Of a stretch of DNA of 13,772 nucleotides, positions 11,547 through 13,772 are shown piece after piece. The notes below the pieces were generated by a model that made no database searches, was not told the DNA's origin, and worked only from the letters and a program-made list of their open reading frames with translations. Origin of the DNA: Betaproteobacteria bacterium. GTDB taxonomy: Bacteria > Pseudomonadota > Gammaproteobacteria > Tethybacterales > Tethybacteraceae. A program made the translations under genes and the position numbers. How positions within the stretch are numbered: position 1 is the stretch's first letter; each line of letters starts with the position of its first letter. The stretch covers positions 1-13,772 of the forward strand of contig JAPORI010000111.1 of the NCBI GenBank assembly GCA_026710225.1. The letters run 5' to 3'.

Positions 11547-12242
11547 TCATCGCAGCGCAGCGATATCGACCGGCAGGCCCGGCGACATGGTCAGGGCAAT
11601 CGTCGCCGACTGCAGGTATTGTCCCTTGGCTGACGGCGGCTTGGCTTTTTTCAAAGCATCGATCAGAGCCAGGAAATTGGCCTCCAGATCGGCAGCGGCA
11701 AACGAAGCCCGGCCGATGGCGGCGTGAATAATCCCGCCCTTGTCAGCCCGGAAGCGCACTTCACCAGCCTTGGCGCGCTTTACCGCCTCACCGACATTGG
11801 CAGTTACCGTGCCGCTTTTCGGATTGGGCATCAGCCCCTTGGGACCAAGCACCCGGCCGTGCGCAGCCAACTTGTGCATCGCCTCCGGCACCGAAATAAG
11901 CACGTCAAATTCGAATTTGCCGGCCCCGATGCTCTCGAGCAGATCCTCGAAACCGACCAGATCGGCACCGGCGGCAACTGCCGCCTCGGCCTGCTTGCCC
12001 TGACACAGGGCGGCAACCCGGACGCTCTTGCCGGTACCGGCCGGCATCGGGGCGGTTCCCCGCACCGCCTGATCCGACTTGCGGGTATCAACCCCGAGCC
12101 TGACTGCAACCTCAACCGCCTCATCAAACTTGGCGCCGGCCAGATCCTTGATGCTGGCTATCGCCTCCTGGTAGCCGGTCGGCTCCAAATTGCCGGCCAC
12201 CTTTTCGGCCAGAGCCCGGTATCGCTTCGAGTGCTTGCTCAT
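11547..12242 (-). CDS. rplA: 50S ribosomal protein L1
   Basis: Protein of the mobile L1 stalk that helps release deacylated tRNA from the E site, and in E. coli also the translational repressor of rplK-rplA. 231 residues (E. coli 234). Recognised by KHSKRYRALAEKV at the start, the region VRGTAPMPAGTGKSVRVAA (60-78), the signature VLGPKGLMPNPKSGTVT (131-147) and RFRADKGGIIHAAIGR (163-178). Its ATG overlaps the rplK stop as ATGA. GAGG at 12250-12253 lies seven bases upstream, so initiation can be direct as well as coupled. Confidence 0.98.
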   Translation of the reverse strand: MSKHSKRYRALAEKVAGNLEPTGYQEAIASIKDLAGAKFDEAVEVAVRLGVDTRKSDQAVRGTAPMPAGTGKSVRVAALCQGKQAEAAVAAGADLVGFEDLLESIGAGKFEFDVLISVPEAMHKLAAHGRVLGPKGLMPNPKSGTVTANVGEAVKRAKAGEVRFRADKGGIIHAAIGRASFAAADLEANFLALIDALKKAKPPSAKGQYLQSATIALTMSPGLPVDIAALR

Positions 12243-12703
12243 GATGCCGCCTCAACTTCAACGCCCATGCTGCGCGCCGATCCGGCGATGATCCGCACCG
12301 CCGCATCGATATCGTTGGCGTTCAGATCCTGCATCTTCTCCTTGGCGATCTCCTCAGCCTGAGCGCGGGTGAGCTTGCCGATCTTGTCGGTGTGCGGCTT
12401 GCCGGATCCCTTGGCCGCACCGAGCGCCTTGAGAATGAGCACCGAGGCGGCCGGCGACTTGATTACGAAGTCGTAGGTGCGATCCTCGTAGGCGCGAATG
12501 ACCACCGGCAACTTGACGCCCTTCTCGTGCTTGGCGGTAGCGGCATTGAAGGCGCCGACGAAATCGGCGATGTTCAGTCCCCGCTGGCCAAGCGCCGGCC
12601 CCAGCGGCGGGGCGGGCGTGGCAGCACCGGCTGGCACCTGCAACTTGATTATCCCGGCCAGTTTCTTGCCGCCGGAAGCGGCCTTTTTCTTACGCTCGGC
12701 CAT
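12239..12703 (-). CDS. rplK: 50S ribosomal protein L11
   Basis: Binds the GTPase-associated region of 23S rRNA with L10/L12, and is needed for RelA activation and thiopeptide sensitivity in well-studied bacteria. 154 residues (E. coli 142), the surplus being a Lys-rich N-terminal extension (MAERKKKAASGGKK). The Pro-rich N-terminal domain PAPPLGPALGQRGLNIADF (30-48) and the RNA-binding C-terminal domain with GSGKPHTDKIGKLTRAQAEE (99-118) and GSARSMGVEVE are plain. The ATG directly follows the nusG TAG with no spacer; GGAG at 12713-12716, nine bases upstream and inside nusG, is the ribosome-binding site. The usual untranslated rplK leader is therefore absent. Confidence 0.98.
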   Translation of the reverse strand: MAERKKKAASGGKKLAGIIKLQVPAGAATPAPPLGPALGQRGLNIADFVGAFNAATAKHEKGVKLPVVIRAYEDRTYDFVIKSPAASVLILKALGAAKGSGKPHTDKIGKLTRAQAEEIAKEKMQDLNANDIDAAVRIIAGSARSMGVEVEAAS

Positions 12704-13327
12704 CTAGATCTTCTCCACCTGCTCGAAGTCGATCTCGACCGGCGTCTGCTTGGAAAAGACATTGACCCGCACCGTGATCCGGCTCTGCTCGTAGTTGACA
12801 TCGGTAACGTCGCCGAGAAAATCGGCAAAGGCACCGGCCTTGATTCGGACGTTCTCGCCAATCGAGAACTCGATTTTCGGACGCGGCTTGTCGGATCGTT
12901 CCAGCACCCGGGCGCGGATTTTCTCGATCTCGGCATCCGCCAGCGGGGCGGGCTCCTTCCACTTGGCGCCCGGCACGGCCGCGCCGCGCTTGTTGGGATC
13001 GCCGACAAAACCCTTGACCATCGGCGCCCGGCTAATCAGGTGCCAGGTCTCCGGACGCATGTGCATGCGCACGAAAAGGTAACTCGGATAGAACTTGCGT
13101 TCACTGATCTTCTCCTTGCCGTCCTTGCGCTCGATGACCTCCTCGGCCGGCACGAAAATCTCCTCAAAGTCGCTTTTGAATTCAGAGTTGGCGAAGCGGT
13201 ACTGCAAGTCGGCAATGACCGTCTTCTCACGTCCGGGTCTGACCTGAACGGTGTACCAGCGCATGGGCCCGGCTGGGTCAGCCGGCGGCGGCGAGCTGGC
13301 GCTACTGTGTTCAACGGCAACGTTCAC
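12704..13327 (-). CDS. nusG: Transcription termination/antitermination factor NusG
   Basis: Elongation factor that binds the polymerase clamp, supports processivity and links to Rho or to ribosomal protein S10. The NGN domain begins RWYTVQVRPGREK (residue 23 here) and includes SERKFYPSYLFVRMHM; the KOW domain is IGENVRIKAGAFADFLGDVT (156-175), ending PVEIDFEQVEKI. There are about ten extra residues before the KOW domain (GAAVPGAKWKEPAP). Start choice is uncertain. GTG at 13327 overlaps the secE stop as GTGA and gives 207 residues with a Ser/Pro/Ala-rich leader; ATG at 13264 gives 186 residues, close to E. coli's 181, and begins MRWYT as in many relatives. Neither has a clear ribosome-binding site. 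I give the GTG because overlapping starts are usual in this operon. The open frame further upstream only shadows secE. Confidence 0.95.
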   Translation of the reverse strand: MNVAVEHSSASSPPPADPAGPMRWYTVQVRPGREKTVIADLQYRFANSEFKSDFEEIFVPAEEVIERKDGKEKISERKFYPSYLFVRMHMRPETWHLISRAPMVKGFVGDPNKRGAAVPGAKWKEPAPLADAEIEKIRARVLERSDKPRPKIEFSIGENVRIKAGAFADFLGDVTDVNYEQSRITVRVNVFSKQTPVEIDFEQVEKI

Positions 13328-13671
13328 AACGCCACCAGCGACAGCAGGCTGGCCAAAATGGCATCGACCATCCACAGAAACAGAGCCACAATGGTGACGA
13401 ACACCAGCACCACCCCGGTCATCCGAATCGTCTCGTCCTTTTTCGGCCAGACCACCTTGCGCACTTCCAGAGCACTTTCCCGGCAGTAGACCATGAAGTC
13501 GCGGCCAGGTTGCGAAAACCATAGCAGGCCGGCAGCCGCGACCAGACCGCCGAGCAACGCTCCGGCCCGATGTGCAAGCGGCGTGGCCGGATCACCGTGG
13601 AAGCCGAAATAGAACGCAGCCAGCGCCATCAGCGCGGCGATCCACAACTTGGTCTTGTCAATGGCGGTCAT
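13324..13671 (-). CDS. secE: Preprotein translocase subunit SecE
   Basis: Essential inner-membrane partner of SecY in the Sec channel. 115 residues from the ATG at 13671 (E. coli 127), with the three-helix proteobacterial layout: membrane segments at about 8-24, 36-52 and 84-112. The conserved amphipathic region is CRESALEVRKVVWPKKDETI (63-82), matching the E. coli EVRKVIWP motif. The ATG at 13671 is chosen over an upstream in-frame start at 13725 because GGAG lies eight bases before it and the longer version would run into the tRNA. It is the first protein gene after tRNA-Trp, 27 bases downstream, probably on the same transcript. Confidence 0.96.
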   Translation of the reverse strand: MTAIDKTKLWIAALMALAAFYFGFHGDPATPLAHRAGALLGGLVAAAGLLWFSQPGRDFMVYCRESALEVRKVVWPKKDETIRMTGVVLVFVTIVALFLWMVDAILASLLSLVAL

Positions 13672-13679
13672 GACGAAAA

Positions 13680-13683
13680 CTCC
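13680..13683 (-). promoter_or_regulatory. Ribosome-binding site of secE
   Basis: GGAG on the minus strand eight bases before the ATG at 13671. The tRNA 3' trailer just upstream contains CCTCC (13694-13698), which could pair with it, forming a small structure that would open only when the tRNA is processed; this is speculation. Confidence 0.55.
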
Positions 13684-13698
13684 AGGCGCCAGCGGAGG

Positions 13699-13771
13699 CA
13701 GGCCAAGAGGGACTCGAACCCCCAACCTGCGGCTCTGGAGACCGCTGCTCTACCAGTCGAGCTATTGGCCT
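13699..13771 (-). tRNA. tRNA-Trp (anticodon CCA)
   Basis: A complete 73-base cloverleaf. The acceptor stem is AGGCCAA/TTGGCCT, all seven pairs. D-arm GCTC-GACTGGTA-GAGC; anticodon arm GCGGT-CTCCAGA-GCCGC with anticodon CCA at 13736-13738; variable loop AGGTT; T-arm GGGGG-TTCGAGT-CCCTC. The discriminator is G73, the normal identity base for bacterial tRNA-Trp. Two oddities: position 37 is G rather than the usual A, with a U31-G39 closing pair, and the gene continues CCT rather than CCA, so the last base at least must be added after transcription. Its place just before secE is common in gammaproteobacteria. Confidence 0.96.
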
Positions 13772-13772
13772 C

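Noticed and set aside
13328..13522. A longer nusG with 65 further N-terminal residues
   Set aside because: The extra part overlaps secE in another frame and has no similarity to NusG; the family starts near RWYTVQ.
13672..13725. A secE start at 13725
   Set aside because: It would overlap the tRNA gene, has no signal upstream, and adds residues before the conserved first helix; the ATG at 13671 has GGAG at the right distance.

Overview
The window is a bacterial chromosome segment of high GC content, with essentially every gene on the minus strand. Read in the direction of transcription (right to left) it is tRNA-Trp, secE, nusG, rplK, rplA, rplJ, rplL, rpoB, rpoC, then a 322-bp spacer and an outer-membrane porin cut by the left edge. 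The gene order, the two-domain insertion in the trigger-loop region of RpoC, the large C-terminal insertion in RpoB and a Gram-negative porin all point to a proteobacterium, most like a gammaproteobacterium. I cannot name a genus. The proteins are clearly recognisable but divergent, and both large RNA polymerase subunits are longer than in E. coli.

Layout. 13699-13771 is tRNA-Trp(CCA). 13324-13671 secE and 12704-13327 nusG couple protein export and transcription elongation factors to the ribosomal protein block. 12239-12703 rplK (L11), 11547-12242 rplA (L1), 10990-11520 rplJ (L10) and 10569-10943 rplL (L7/L12) encode the L1 stalk protein and the factor-binding stalk. 6055-10479 rpoB and 1142-6049 rpoC encode the beta and beta' subunits. 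The junctions are very tight: GTGA, TAG|ATG and ATGA arrangements leave no room for the long untranslated leaders that carry the L1 and L10 translational operators in E. coli. A 13-bp hairpin sits alone in the 89-bp rplL-rpoB gap, where E. coli has its attenuator.

The most unusual content is in the polymerase. The beta' jaw, normally one small barrel module, appears here as three tandem copies of the same roughly 56-61 residue module. Beta carries about 90 extra residues between its lobe and protrusion segments. By homology both places flank the downstream DNA channel. The tRNA-Trp has G at position 37 instead of the usual A and does not encode its 3' CCA.

An important caution concerns the left end. 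The first 21 bases are an exact match, in reverse complement, to the start of the Illumina P5 flow-cell adapter, followed by a run of A. The last ten or so codons of the porin frame are therefore a sequencing artefact, and the window begins at a contig end. The right end stops one base past the tRNA, where many relatives have a duplicated tuf gene, so it may be an assembly break too. I found no CRISPR array, insertion sequence, phage gene or defence system.
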